Assembly: GCF_902506555.1 (NCBI RefSeq)
Contig: NZ_LR732707.1
Coordinates: 3,500,917-3,564,916 of the forward strand
Reading direction: 5' to 3'
Source: Sphingorhabdus sp. 109
GTDB lineage: Bacteria; Pseudomonadota; Alphaproteobacteria; Sphingomonadales; Sphingomonadaceae
Length of the DNA stretch: 64,000 nucleotides
A program made the position numbers and the translations under genes. Shown in pieces: positions 63,549-64,000 of the stretch; positions within the stretch are counted from its first letter, which is position 1, and the number at the start of each line of letters is the position of its first letter. The notes under the pieces are model-generated. The model was given only the letters and a program-made list of their open reading frames with translations, did not search any database and was not told the origin of the DNA.

Positions 63549-64000
63549 CAATTCAAACTATGCAGAAGTCGGATCAAGCTGTATTTCAGAGGTTCGTGCG
63601 ATCGAGGTGATCCGCGACAAGGGCCTAGCCACAACGCCGTTCCTGTCTTTTGGTGACCCTAATCGCATGGAAGGGCGCGGAATTGACGGCTCATCCCCAT
63701 GTGGTGTGATCGACCAGCAGGTCGTTCAAGCCTGACGTGCGACTGCCACTTTCTGAAAATAGTATAGGAAAGCCTGATTTGTCATGCCAAGATCGCTCAA
63801 TTGAAATTGTTTTCAATTGAACCTATTTGGTTGATCTTTTTGACCATGTTCTAGAATGAGCGTGAAATCCATAGGGTGCGATGAGAACAAAAAGAGAATA
63901 TCCGCACTTACATTGCACTTACAGCGGTGATATAAGAATTCAGCATTTTGAAAAAATGGCTGAAAACTGGCCGGGACGAGAGGATTCGAAACTCAGAAAA
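63549..64000. other. Non-coding tail with a hairpin and a tRNA 3'-end-like segment
   Basis: No convincing gene. A perfect 10-bp inverted repeat with a 4-nt loop lies at 63797-63820 (TCAATTGAAA/TTTCAATTGA). At 63959-63982, the minus strand reads TTCGAAT, CCTCT, CGTCCCG, G, CCA, the order of T loop, T-stem 3' strand, acceptor stem 3' strand, discriminator and CCA of a tRNA. The window ends before a complete tRNA could be shown. Confidence 0.45.

Noticed and set aside
63388..63735. A 115-codon open frame on the plus strand
   Set aside because: Its first half is antisense to the IS3 transposase remnant, and the second half shows no family resemblance.
1..64000. CRISPR arrays, rRNA genes, complete tRNA genes
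   Set aside because: No regular spaced repeats, rRNA-like sequence or complete cloverleaf was noticed on reading; small RNA genes cannot be excluded.

Overview
The window looks like part of a large plasmid or integrative conjugative element from an alphaproteobacterium, most likely a sphingomonad. The evidence is indirect: a sphingomonad-style F-type (tra) secretion operon, CYP153 alkane hydroxylases paired with ferredoxins, an AlkB monooxygenase, a TonB receptor and several IS elements with no housekeeping genes. No rRNA, complete tRNA, CRISPR array or replication gene was found.

Left part (1-8.3 kb, relatively AT-rich). The window opens inside a type II CBASS anti-phage operon: a CD-NTase cut at its 5' end, then Cap2 (E2-E1 fusion) and Cap3 (JAMM peptidase), all overlapping. 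The effector gene is not in view and is presumably upstream. After 275 bp comes a His-Xaa-Ser (HXS) maturation cassette: two radical SAM enzymes (HxsB, HxsC) and the repeat protein HxsA, chained by ATGA overlaps, then a small membrane protein and a di-heme (MauG/cytochrome c peroxidase-type) lipoprotein. HxsD is not visible. Two small cargo genes follow, a nuclease-like protein and a small membrane protein.

Tra operon (9.3-27.3 kb, minus strand). In transcription order: traA-L-E-K-B-dsbC-V-C-(unknown)-trbI-traF(S26)-traW-U-trbC-traN-F-H-G. This is a nearly complete F-type pilus and mating-pair apparatus, mostly with 4-nt overlaps. Relaxase and coupling protein are not in the window. A 360-bp divergent control region with repeated GAACAG motifs separates it from a plus-strand pair of small DNA-binding proteins.

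Catabolic region I (28.4-49 kb). An IS5-family remnant cuts off the end of an AraC-type regulator; divergent from it lies alkB, followed within 6 bp by an intact IS5-family element. Then come a TetR/CYP153 pair, a second TetR, and CYP153-ferredoxin-GMC alcohol dehydrogenase-TonB receptor, a plausible uptake and terminal-oxidation unit for alkanes or similar hydrophobic chains. Two hotdog thioesterases, a MarR regulator, an alpha/beta hydrolase and an RND efflux pump follow.

Catabolic region II (50.1-63.3 kb, clearly GC-richer). It begins directly after an IS481-family element whose transposase stop codon is supplied by the CTAG target duplication. A nine-gene minus-strand operon encodes an FMN oxidoreductase, a Coq4-like protein, a thiolase-like protein without the usual nucleophilic Cys, a DUF35 Zn-ribbon protein, two acyl-CoA dehydrogenases, an acyl-CoA ligase, a Baeyer-Villiger monooxygenase and an alpha/beta hydrolase, preceded by a GntR regulator. 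Divergent from it is a second CYP153-ferredoxin pair and an acyl-CoA dehydrogenase broken by an IS3-family remnant. The last 450 bp hold a strong inverted repeat and, at the very edge, what looks like a tRNA 3' end.
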